Positions 51,512 to 59,049 of a stretch of 64,000 nucleotides of DNA are shown in pieces (positions within the stretch are counted from its first letter, which is position 1; each line of letters opens with the position of its first letter). Source of the stretch: Bradyrhizobium rifense (GTDB lineage Bacteria > Pseudomonadota > Alphaproteobacteria > Rhizobiales > Xanthobacteraceae). The DNA lies in the NCBI RefSeq assembly GCF_008123425.1, contig NZ_VSSS01000013.1, positions 21,811-85,810 of the forward strand, read 5' to 3'. The position numbers and the translations under genes were made by a program. The notes below the pieces were generated by a model. That model did no database searches and had not been told where the DNA came from. It saw only the letters and a program-made list of their open reading frames with translations.

Positions 51512-51775
51512 ATGTCAATTCTCAAGGAGATCGTCGCTGCGGTCGCGGGAGTCTACGCGCTCCTGTTCGTCTGCGACGCAGTGTTCGGCGTCGGCGAGGC
51601 GCGCTTCGACGACGCTTATTACAGCGCCAGCTTCTACGCGCCGAAGCCGAAGGAATTCCGCTTTGCCAGCGACACCCCGCCGGCGACCCGCGTCAGCCAA
51701 GCCTTCGCGCAGTTCTCGGCGTCAGAAGCCAAGCCGAACAAGCGCTACTCGTCGCTGACGACGATCATTCGCTAA
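51512..51775 (+). CDS. small exported or membrane-anchored protein
   Basis: This gene encodes 87 residues from ATG 51512. A hydrophobic N-terminal segment (MSILKEIVAAVAGVYALLFVCDAVFG) is a signal peptide or anchor. The rest is polar with a conserved-looking FDDAYYSASFYAPKPKEFRF. No family is recognised. It converges on ALDH 4. Confidence 0.6.
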   Translation: MSILKEIVAAVAGVYALLFVCDAVFGVGEARFDDAYYSASFYAPKPKEFRFASDTPPATRVSQAFAQFSASEAKPNKRYSSLTTIIR

Positions 51776-51821
51776 CCGGCGCGGCCGCGATCTGTGCGCG
51801 GCCGGCCGTGGGATCAAACGT

Positions 51822-53294
51822 TCACATCGGGAAGGCGCGCTGGCCCCGCTGCACCGTGATCCACTTGAGCTCGGTCATCTCCTCCATCGAGAACCGGCCG
51901 CCCTCGCGACCGAAGCCGCTGTTCTTGACGCCGCCGAACGGCGCGTGCGGTTCGTCCGACACGGTGCAGTCGTTGAGGTGGACCATCCCGGAATCCAGGC
52001 CAAACGCGAGATCGAGCGCCTTCTGCATATCGTTGGTGATGACGCCAGCCGACAGGCCGTAGTCCGTGTTGTTGGCGATTTCGAGCGCTTCCTCGGCGCT
52101 CTTGATCTTGATGATCGACGTCACCGGACCAAAGCTCTCCTCGTGGAAGATGCGCATATCAGGCGTGATGCCGCTCAGCACGGTCGGCCAGTAATACTGA
52201 TCCTTGTGCGTGGCGCCGCAGAGCAGCTTTGCGCCCTTGGCGACGGCATCCTCGACGTGACCGTCGATCACGGCGCATTGGGTGCCGCGGATCAGCGGGC
52301 CGATCACCGTGTCGGGCTCGCGGGGATCGCCAACCTTCAGGCTCTTGGCCACCGCCGTAAAGCGCTCGCAGAAGGCGTCGAAGATCGGCTCCTCGACCAG
52401 GATGCGCGAGTTGGCCATGCAGACCTGGCCCTGGTGGAAGAAGATGCCGAAGGCAGCCGCCTTCACCGCATAGTCGATGTCGGCGTCGCCGAGCACGATC
52501 AGCGGGCTCTTGCCGCCCATTTCCAGCGTGAAGCGCTTGAGCGTCTTGGCGGCTTCCACCGCGAGATGCCGGCCGGTCTGGGTCGAGCCGGTGAAGGTGA
52601 TCATGCGCACGCGCGGATCGGCGAAGATGGTGGCGCCGATTTCGGAGGCCGGGCCGGGGATGACGTTGAGCAGGCCCTTCGGCAATCCGGCTTCGTCGAA
52701 CACTTCGGCGATCTTCAGGCCCGTGACCGGCGTGAGCTCTGAGGGCTTGAGCACAAAGCCGTTGCCGGCGGCGAGCGCCATCACGACCTTCTTCATCGCG
52801 AGCAGAAACGGCGCGTTGAACGGGGCGATGCCGGCGATGACGCCGAGCGGCTGCCGCACGGTGAAGCCGAACTGGCCGGGCGCGGTCAGCGGCATGGTCT
52901 CGCCGGGCGAACGCCGCATCTCGGCCGCGGCCGTCCGCAGCAGGTCGAAGCAGTAGCCGACCTCGAAGCCGGACTTGCCGGCGATGGAGCCGGATTCGGC
53001 GATCAGGACGTCGGTGATCTCCTGGGCCTTGGCGGCGAGCACGTCGGCTGCCTTGAAGAACACCGCCTCGCGCGCGCTGACGGGCAGGCCGGCCCAGGCC
53101 TTGTAGGCGCCGTGCGCCGCCGAAATCGCGCGTTCGGTCTCGGCCTTGCCGGCCTGCTGGACGCGGGCGAACAGCTCGCCGGTCGCCGGGTTCATGCTGT
53201 CGGTGGACTCGTTGCGCAGCGATCGGGTCCACTCGCCGTCGATGTAGAGATTGTAGTGCGGCGTTCCGTTGACGATCTCGAACGATTTGCTCAT
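51822..53294 (-). CDS. aldehyde dehydrogenase (4), salicylaldehyde/vanillin type
   Basis: This 490-residue protein starts at ATG 53294 behind GGAGGATCGC. It shows IAPFNAPFLLAMKKV (Asn of the oxyanion hole), LKPSELTPVTGL, EMGGKSPLIVLG and FHQGQVCMANSRI. The APFNAP and HQGQVCM variants are characteristic of aromatic-aldehyde dehydrogenases (salicylaldehyde, vanillin, benzaldehyde). An AraC-family regulator gene is divergent, 193 bases away, and is its likely activator. Confidence 0.92.
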   Translation of the reverse strand: MSKSFEIVNGTPHYNLYIDGEWTRSLRNESTDSMNPATGELFARVQQAGKAETERAISAAHGAYKAWAGLPVSAREAVFFKAADVLAAKAQEITDVLIAESGSIAGKSGFEVGYCFDLLRTAAAEMRRSPGETMPLTAPGQFGFTVRQPLGVIAGIAPFNAPFLLAMKKVVMALAAGNGFVLKPSELTPVTGLKIAEVFDEAGLPKGLLNVIPGPASEIGATIFADPRVRMITFTGSTQTGRHLAVEAAKTLKRFTLEMGGKSPLIVLGDADIDYAVKAAAFGIFFHQGQVCMANSRILVEEPIFDAFCERFTAVAKSLKVGDPREPDTVIGPLIRGTQCAVIDGHVEDAVAKGAKLLCGATHKDQYYWPTVLSGITPDMRIFHEESFGPVTSIIKIKSAEEALEIANNTDYGLSAGVITNDMQKALDLAFGLDSGMVHLNDCTVSDEPHAPFGGVKNSGFGREGGRFSMEEMTELKWITVQRGQRAFPM

Positions 53295-53487
53295 GCGATC
53301 CTCCAGGAGATACCCAAATGGGATGCTCAAAAATTCGGCGGTCACGATGCTGCATCGCGCAGGTGGCCGTTGTCTTGACAGGAGCGCGGACAGAGTTGGC
53401 CGAAACGCAGGTCCCGCGTCGACAACGAACCGGGGCTGTGATTTGCTGTCGCCGCCTCAATCATCCGGCTGTCGCCGGGGAGGGGAT

Positions 53488-54495
53488 GTGGTCGGAGCCG
53501 TCGCGATAGCTCGAAGCGCCCTCAGCACCAGCTCGGTGCCGGGGCCGGATCGTCTCGCGTTCTGGCACGACGTCGTGTGCCGAACCATTGCCGGGATCGA
53601 GGCGAAAGCGCTGCTCGACGGCAGGCCTTATGCGGGCTCGATCCGCACCCAATCCATTCCCTTGGCGCACCTGCCGAACTTCGACCTGATCGAGGTCGAG
53701 GCCGACCCTCAGCTCGTCACGCGGACGCGGCAATTGATCGATCGGAGCGAATGCGCCTGGCTGTTGATGATCCAGGAGGAGGGCATCTGCGAGATCGCAC
53801 AAGGGGACCGCCGGACGACACTTGAACCCGGCGACATTGGGCTGCTGGACACATCTCGGCCGTATCAGGTGATGTTTCCGCAAGCCTTCCGGCAAAGCAT
53901 CTTGCGGATGCCGGAGCCGCTGTTCCGCGATATCGCGCCGCGTGGAAACGATCTTGCCGGCCTCGCGCTTCCGGGCCGCCAGCCTTTGACGGCGATTGCG
54001 CGCCAGAACCTGCTTTCGTTCGAACGCTGCGCCGGCATGATCGAGCCCGCGTTCCTGCCGGCCGTGGCCAATTGCGCGATCGATCATCTGTCGCTGGCGA
54101 TGCGTGCGACGTTGCGTGGCGATCGTGCGCGTCGAGCGATCGTGCCGGACCACGTCGTTCGCGCCGACGCCTGGATCACGCGCAACCTGCACGATGCCGA
54201 GTTGTCGGTCGAAGACGTCGCGCGATCAGTCGGGCTCTCTCCGGGCCATTTGCAGCAGCTGTTTCGCTCCGCCACGGGGCTGACGGTGGCCGACGCCATC
54301 CGCGACCGCCGGCTTGCGAACTGCCGCAAGGCGCTGGCGGATCCGAGCCTCAGCGACCAGAGCATCACCGAGATCGCGTTCCGCTGGGGCTTCTCGGAGT
54401 CGAGCAGCTTTAGTCGGGCGTTCCGCCGCGCCTTCGGCGTCAGCCCGCGGCAGTTTCGCAACGAGTGCCGCGCCATCCTTCCGCGCTTGTCGTGA
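53488..54495 (+). CDS. AraC-family transcriptional regulator
   Basis: This gene encodes 335 residues from GTG 53488 behind GGGGAGGGG; longer readings run through the ALDH 4 promoter. The N-terminal domain is of the AraC_binding_2 type (FWHDVVCRTIAGIEAK, GDIGLLDTSRPYQVMFP). The C-terminal HTH is AELSVEDVARSVGLSPGHLQQLFRSATG and ITEIAFRWGFSESSSFSRAFRRAFG. This is the type that activates alcohol/aldehyde and aromatic genes, such as FeaR. Divergent ALDH 4 and the ALDH 5/DUF779 genes are candidate targets. Confidence 0.9.
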   Translation: MVGAVAIARSALSTSSVPGPDRLAFWHDVVCRTIAGIEAKALLDGRPYAGSIRTQSIPLAHLPNFDLIEVEADPQLVTRTRQLIDRSECAWLLMIQEEGICEIAQGDRRTTLEPGDIGLLDTSRPYQVMFPQAFRQSILRMPEPLFRDIAPRGNDLAGLALPGRQPLTAIARQNLLSFERCAGMIEPAFLPAVANCAIDHLSLAMRATLRGDRARRAIVPDHVVRADAWITRNLHDAELSVEDVARSVGLSPGHLQQLFRSATGLTVADAIRDRRLANCRKALADPSLSDQSITEIAFRWGFSESSSFSRAFRRAFGVSPRQFRNECRAILPRLS

Positions 54496-54876
54496 TCACG
54501 CCGCCCGCGCCGGCGGCCCTGCGGCTTCCAGTTCCGCCACTTCCTCATCGGCAAAGACGCGGCTGCGGGTGAGAAACCGCACGCCCTCGGGCGCCTCGGC
54601 CGAGAAGCCCGAGCCGCGGCCGGGCACGACGTCGATAATGAGCTGGGTGTGTTGCCAGTACTCGAATTGCGCAGCGCCGATATAGAACTCGCAATCCGCG
54701 ATCTTGCCGAGCAGCACATCCTGCGGGCCGACTCGGAAATCGCCGACCGGATAGCACATCGGCGCCGAGCCGTCGCAGCAGCCGCCGGACTGGTGGAACA
54801 TCAGCGCGCCGTGCTGGGTCTTGAGGCGCGCGATGATCTCCGCTGCCTTCGGCGTGATCTCGACCCGATTGACCAT
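54496..54876 (-). CDS. DUF779 protein, partner of acetaldehyde dehydrogenase
   Basis: This gene encodes 126 residues from ATG 54876. The family signature is HQSGGCCDGSAPMCYPVGDFRVG, with three Cys residues that may bind a metal. DUF779 genes commonly follow exaC/acoD-type dehydrogenase genes, as here. Its stop abuts the AraC gene stop. A terminator-like hairpin before it suggests that its expression relative to the dehydrogenase is reduced. Confidence 0.88.
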   Translation of the reverse strand: MVNRVEITPKAAEIIARLKTQHGALMFHQSGGCCDGSAPMCYPVGDFRVGPQDVLLGKIADCEFYIGAAQFEYWQHTQLIIDVVPGRGSGFSAEAPEGVRFLTRSRVFADEEVAELEAAGPPARAA

Positions 54877-54901
54877 GATAAGCTTCCTGCAAACAAAAGG
54901 C

Positions 54902-54931
54902 GGCGCAGGTGCGTTGAACCGCACCTGCGCC
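54902..54931 (-). terminator. terminator/attenuator between ALDH 5 and the DUF779 gene
   Basis: A perfect 12-bp stem (GGCGCAGGTGCG and CGCACCTGCGCC) with a 6-base loop is followed on the minus strand by CCTTTTGTTTG. It lies between two genes of one transcription unit. Confidence 0.82.
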
Positions 54932-54944
54932 AGGCGGCGACCGA

Positions 54945-56465
54945 TCAGAAGAAGCCGAGCGCCTTGGTCGAGTAGCTGACCAGGACGTTCTTGGTCTGCT
55001 GGTAGTGATCCAGCATCATCTTGTGGTTCTCACGCCCGATGCCGGACGCCTTGTAGCCGCCGAACGCCGCATGCGCGGGATAGGCGTGATAGCAATTGGT
55101 CCAGACGCGGCCGGCCTGGATGGCACGGCCGAACCGGTAGGCGCGGTTGCCGTTGCGGGTCCAGACGCCGGCTCCGAGGCCGTACAGCGTGTCATTGGCG
55201 ATCGACAACGCGTCTTCCTCGTTCTTGAACTTGGCGACCGATACGACCGGCCCAAAGATCTCCTCCTGGAATACCCGCATCTTGTTGTGGCCTTCAAAGA
55301 TCGTCGGCTCGACGTAATAGCCATCGGCGAGCTCGCCTTCCATCTTCGCGCGCTTGCCGCCAGTGAGCACTTTCGCGCCTTCCTGCTTGCCGATGTCGAG
55401 ATAGGACAGGATCTTTTCGAGCTGGTCGTTGGAGGCCTGCGCGCCGATCATGGTGGAGGCATCGAGCGGGTGGCCCTGCTTGATCTTCTTGGTGCGGGCC
55501 ACCGCCTTCTCCATGAACTTGTCGTAGATCGATTCCTGCACCAGCACGCGGCTCGGACAGGTGCAGACCTCACCCTGGTTGAGCGCGAACATCGCAAAGC
55601 CTTCGAGCGCCTTGTCGAGGAAGTCGTCGTCATGTTCGGCGACGTCGGCGAAGAAGATGTTCGGCGACTTGCCGCCGAGCTCCAGCGTCACGGGAATGAG
55701 ATTGTCGGACGCATATTGCATGATCATGCGGCCCGTCGTGGTCTCGCCGGTGAAAGCGATCTTGGCGATCCGCTTGTTCTGGGCCAGCGGCTTGCCGGCC
55801 TCGATGCCAAAACCGTTGACGACGTTGATGACGCCAGGCGGCAGGATGTCTGCGATCAGCTCCATCACCGCGAGGATGCCAAGCGGGGTCTGTTCGGCCG
55901 GCTTGAGCACGACGCAATTGCCGGCGGCAAGGGCAGGAGCGAGCTTCCACGTCGCCATCAGGATCGGGAAGTTCCAGGGAATGATCTGGCCGACCACGCC
56001 GAGCGGCTCGTGATAGTGATAGGCGACGGTGTCGTGGTCGATCTCGGAGATGCCGCCTTCCTGGGCGCGCACGACGCTGGCGAAATAACGCCAGTGGTCG
56101 ACCACCAGCGGCATGTCGGCATGCGTGGTCTCGCGGATCGGCTTGCCGTTGTCGAAGGTCTCGATCAGCGCCAGCAGGTCAAGATTGGACTCGAGCTTAT
56201 CGGCGATCTTGTTCAGGATGCGCGAGCGCTCCTGCACCGAGGTCTTGCCCCAGGCGTCCTTGGCCTTGTGTGCGGCATCGAGTGCCAGCTCGATGTCGGC
56301 GGCGGTGGAGCGGGGAACCGAGCAGAGCTTCTTGCCGGTGATGGGGCTCGGATTGTCAAAATACCTGCCTTCAACGGGAGCAACCCATTTGCCGCCGATA
56401 AAATTGTCGTAGTGTTCGCGGATCAGCAGTGTTTTCGAAACCTGGTCGAGCGCTTGCTGGAACAT
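54945..56465 (-). CDS. aldehyde dehydrogenase (5), acetaldehyde type (ExaC/AcoD-like)
   Basis: This 506-residue protein shows [38 protein letters not shown] and [12 protein letters not shown]; the last, with C-T-C, is the hallmark of ExaC/AcoD acetaldehyde dehydrogenases, as is the end [11 protein letters not shown]. It oxidises acetaldehyde from ethanol or acetoin with NAD. The DUF779 gene follows. ModE-like box 4 lies 207 bases upstream. Confidence 0.94.
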   Translation of the reverse strand: MFQQALDQVSKTLLIREHYDNFIGGKWVAPVEGRYFDNPSPITGKKLCSVPRSTAADIELALDAAHKAKDAWGKTSVQERSRILNKIADKLESNLDLLALIETFDNGKPIRETTHADMPLVVDHWRYFASVVRAQEGGISEIDHDTVAYHYHEPLGVVGQIIPWNFPILMATWKLAPALAAGNCVVLKPAEQTPLGILAVMELIADILPPGVINVVNGFGIEAGKPLAQNKRIAKIAFTGETTTGRMIMQYASDNLIPVTLELGGKSPNIFFADVAEHDDDFLDKALEGFAMFALNQGEVCTCPSRVLVQESIYDKFMEKAVARTKKIKQGHPLDASTMIGAQASNDQLEKILSYLDIGKQEGAKVLTGGKRAKMEGELADGYYVEPTIFEGHNKMRVFQEEIFGPVVSVAKFKNEEDALSIANDTLYGLGAGVWTRNGNRAYRFGRAIQAGRVWTNCYHAYPAHAAFGGYKASGIGRENHKMMLDHYQQTKNVLVSYSTKALGFF

Positions 56466-56672
56466 GGCATTTCCTCCGTGGATTGATCGGCGTTCTCTGC
56501 GCCTTGAGCTATGCGGTCTCGCACATCGTCGATCGGGCGCTCCGATTGCGGCGGAGCACCACGGCGCAAAGTCGGCCGGGCCGAAGCGTTTGCCGCTTCA
56601 GCAACGAGGGGAGATTTTGGATCATCCCGGCGAAACCGCGCGAACTCTGCGCTCGGCGGGATGGTTCGTCAA

Positions 56673-56696
56673 CGCTATATGCGATCAAATATGACG
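56673..56696. promoter_or_regulatory. ModE-like box 4 (upstream of ALDH 5)
   Basis: CGCTATAT (56673-56680), eight bases, ATATGACG (56689-56696): 6 of 8 arm positions match. It is the weakest of the five. It lies 207 bases before the ALDH 5 start and 59 bases past the SMP-30-like gene stop. Confidence 0.45.
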
Positions 56697-56712
56697 TGCT
56701 GCCGCGCGGTAT

Positions 56713-56746
56713 GAACGCGCAGCGCCATTTGCTGCGCTGCGCGTTC
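56713..56746 (-). terminator. hairpin after the SMP-30-like pseudogene
   Basis: A perfect 13-bp stem (GAACGCGCAGCGC and GCGCTGCGCGTTC) with an 8-base loop starts 9 bases after the stop. No T tract follows. Confidence 0.6.
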
Positions 56747-56755
56747 GGGAACGCG

Positions 56756-57763
56756 TCACTTCGGCAGTGCGATGGGCTTCAGCGTGAACGGGCCGGGGTC
56801 CTTGGCTTTGTTCTCGCCGACGAGGTAGGACAGCTTTGCTTCTGCAACCCAGCCGGTATCGCCGACCTGGGCAACCGAGGCTGGCTCGGCGAGGCCCTCC
56901 TTGATCACCTCGATCCGCGCCTCGTCGCCGCTGACCGTGATCTTGTCGAGACGGCCGGCGCCCTCTATCAGAAGGAAGCCGTTGCCGAATGCGCGTAGCG
57001 AGTCCGCGTGGTCGAGCGCGCTGGACGGCTTCAGCTCGGTGATGGCGCCGGCCTTGCCGTCCTTGACGGCGATCCGGAACAATTTTCCAGGGATGAAGGT
57101 CGTCGCATAGAGATTGCCGTCGGAACCGACGGCAATGCCGTCGAGGCCGACGCCGTCCTTGGCTGGTGCCAGCGCCGCATCCGTCGCCCAGACCTCGAGC
57201 GCGGTCGCGCCGGGCTTGAGGCTGTAGACATAAGGCGCGAAGGAGTCGCTGATGTAAGCGGTTCCGTCACCGCCGACCGCGATGTCGTTGCAGAATGACT
57301 TCTCGTCCTAGAGCGCGAAGCTGCCTTTGGGCGCGCCCGTGCGCAAGTCGAACGTTTTCAGAAACGCGCCCTTGTCGCTGCCCGGGCTGGGAAGGCCGAG
57401 ACCCGCGAGATTGTTCGAGCAAGCATAGAGCGTACCGCTCTTCTCGTCGGCCAGCACCCCGAGTGTCGAGCCGCTGCCATTGGCGCCGGGCGAGATGAAG
57501 GCGTCGACCTTGCCGGTCGGCGTGATCCGCGTCACCCCGCCATGGTTGAAGCTGCCGACATAGAGCGCGCCGTCACTGGTTGCCGTCACGCTCTCGGGAA
57601 AGCTCTTGTCGGGCACGTTGATCGGAGTAGGGCTCTGTGCTTGGGCAAGCCCTGCGGTCAATACGCAGGAGGCGAGGATAGCAGCGGCCGCACCGAAGGC
57701 GCGACCGGTCGTGAGCGTTTCTCCCTGCCTGCGCGAGCGCAAGGCATTGTCGTATTTTTTCAT
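56756..57763 (-). pseudogene. SMP-30/gluconolactonase-like gene with in-frame TAG
   Basis: One continuous reading frame encodes a ~335-residue exported six-bladed propeller protein. The signal region is basic then hydrophobic (RAFGAAAAILASCVLTAGLAQA), followed by propeller repeats (VTATSDGALYVGSFNHGG, DIAVGGDGTAYISDSF, GIAVGSDGNLYATTF). A TAG at 57308-57310 interrupts between GSFAL and DEKSFCND without any frame change. A CAG-to-TAG or similar substitution, suppression, or a sequence error would explain it. If the stop is real, only 151 residues are made. Confidence 0.8.
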
Positions 57764-57880
57764 GATTGCGATTCCTGACGAATAAGAAGGGACTATTCTT
57801 CAGAGGCGAGCTTTGTCGGCCGTTTTGTCGCGTGCAGCTGGCGGATCCTTTTGCTCCTCCCCGGTCCGCCTTGCCCCGTT

Positions 57881-57904
57881 CGATATATACCAGTAAATAT
57901 AGCG
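57881..57904. promoter_or_regulatory. ModE-like box 5 (upstream of the 57943 / modA-like / dipZ-like operon)
   Basis: CGATATAT (57881-57888), eight bases, ATATAGCG (57897-57904): 7 of 8 arm positions match, with arms identical to box 2. It ends 38 bases before the start codon at 57943 and 117 bases from the divergent SMP-30-like start. Confidence 0.68.
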
Positions 57905-57942
57905 ATACGAAGGCCGCCGGCCGGAATCGAAGAGGACCCACG

Positions 57943-58176
57943 ATGTCCCGTCACGTTGCGCCGATGGGCGACGACAACCGCAGCGTCGAGGCGCCGCGCA
58001 GGTGCTTGAGTTGCAACGGGATGATCGCAGGCCTCGCCGATCAGGACCTCGGCATCGGCCTCGACATCAGGCTCGGTCTGGTTTCGGACGAATGTGCGCT
58101 GATCTGCAACGCGTGCACCGCAAAATTGATCGAGACGGGGCCTCCGGCCGGAAGGCCCGTCAAGCGGCGACGGTAG
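57943..58176 (+). CDS. small CxxC zinc-type protein
   Basis: This 77-residue protein starts at ATG 57943 behind AGAGGA. Two CxxC pairs (RCLSCNGM and ICNACTAKL) form a likely zinc ribbon, and the tail is basic (GRPVKRRR). It is the first gene after ModE-like box 5. The function is unknown; being co-transcribed with a ModA-like gene suggests a link to oxyanion or thiol metabolism. Confidence 0.7.
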   Translation: MSRHVAPMGDDNRSVEAPRRCLSCNGMIAGLADQDLGIGLDIRLGLVSDECALICNACTAKLIETGPPAGRPVKRRR

Positions 58177-58234
58177 CGTCGGGAGCCGGCGGCTGGGCTC
58201 GGCGGCTCGCGATAGAAGAGATAGGCTGGCATCC

Positions 58235-59036
58235 ATGAGACAACCGCTTTCCATCATTTCCGTGTTGATCCTCGCGATCAGTGTTTCGGCGGCTCGCGCC
58301 GAGCCAGCCCGCGTCTATGCCGCCGGCAGTCTGGTTGCTCCGCTGAAACAGGCGATCAAGGCCGCAGGCCTCGACGCCTCGCAAGTCGCCGATCCCGTCT
58401 TCGGGCCGTCAGGCGGATTGCGCGAGCGGATCGAGAAGGGCCGCCGATCTTTTTCTGTCGGCCGACACAGCGCATCCGCGCAGGCTGGCGGCCGAGCGGC
58501 CTCAGGCCTTGATGATCCCGTTCGCGCGCAACAATCTCTGCCTGTTCAGCCGCGAGGCGGTGGGGCTGACCGAGGCCAATGCGCTGGAGACGATGCTGGA
58601 CCCCAAGATGCGCCTGGCGACATCGACGCCGGTCGTCGATCCCGGCGGTGACTATGCGTTTGCGGTGTTCAAGCGGGCGGAGAAGGTCCGCGCCGGCGCT
58701 GAGGCCGTGCTCAGCCAGAAGGCCCTGAAACTGATCGGAGGCCCGGGCGCCATCAAGCCGCTTGAGGGGCACTCGCCGGCCGCCAGCATCTTCCTTGCCG
58801 ACAAGGCCCATCTCCTGCTGGTCTATTGCAGCGGTCAGCAGCAGACCTTGCGCGAGGTTTCCGGCTTGAAGGTGTCACGCCTGCCGCCGGAGATCGATGT
58901 TGTCGCAACCTATGGACTGGTGCAGCTCACGGACCATCCGGCCGCTGCGCGCCTTGCGCTGTTCCTGTTGTCGGACAAGGGGCAAGACATCCTGGCCGAA
59001 AACGGTCTTGTGAAGATCGACCCAATCGAGCGGTGA
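58235..59036 (+). pseudogene. ModA-like binding-protein gene with frameshift
   Basis: The first part has a signal peptide (ISVLILAISVSAARAE) and RVYAAGSLVAPLKQAIKAAG, then FGPSGGLRERIEKG, the start of the ModA oxyanion site. The frame then shifts by one (net +1) at about 58436-58442. It continues with AADLFLSADTAHPRRLA, FARNNLCLFSREAVGL and VDPGGDYAFAVFKRAEK to the stop at 59036. The complete protein would be ~266 residues of the molybdate-binding type, although its ligand residues need checking. The shift is a recent mutation or a sequencing error. Confidence 0.82.
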
Positions 59037-59049
59037 TAAGAGCGGGCTC

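Noticed and set aside
56756..57082. Separate 108-residue gene at the end of the SMP-30-like locus
   Set aside because: It is in the same frame as the upstream part and begins inside a propeller blade; only the TAG separates the two.
58509..59036. Independent small gene starting at 58509
   Set aside because: Its sequence continues the ModA-like fold from the frame upstream and no ribosome binding site precedes the ATG; it is the second part of a frameshifted gene.
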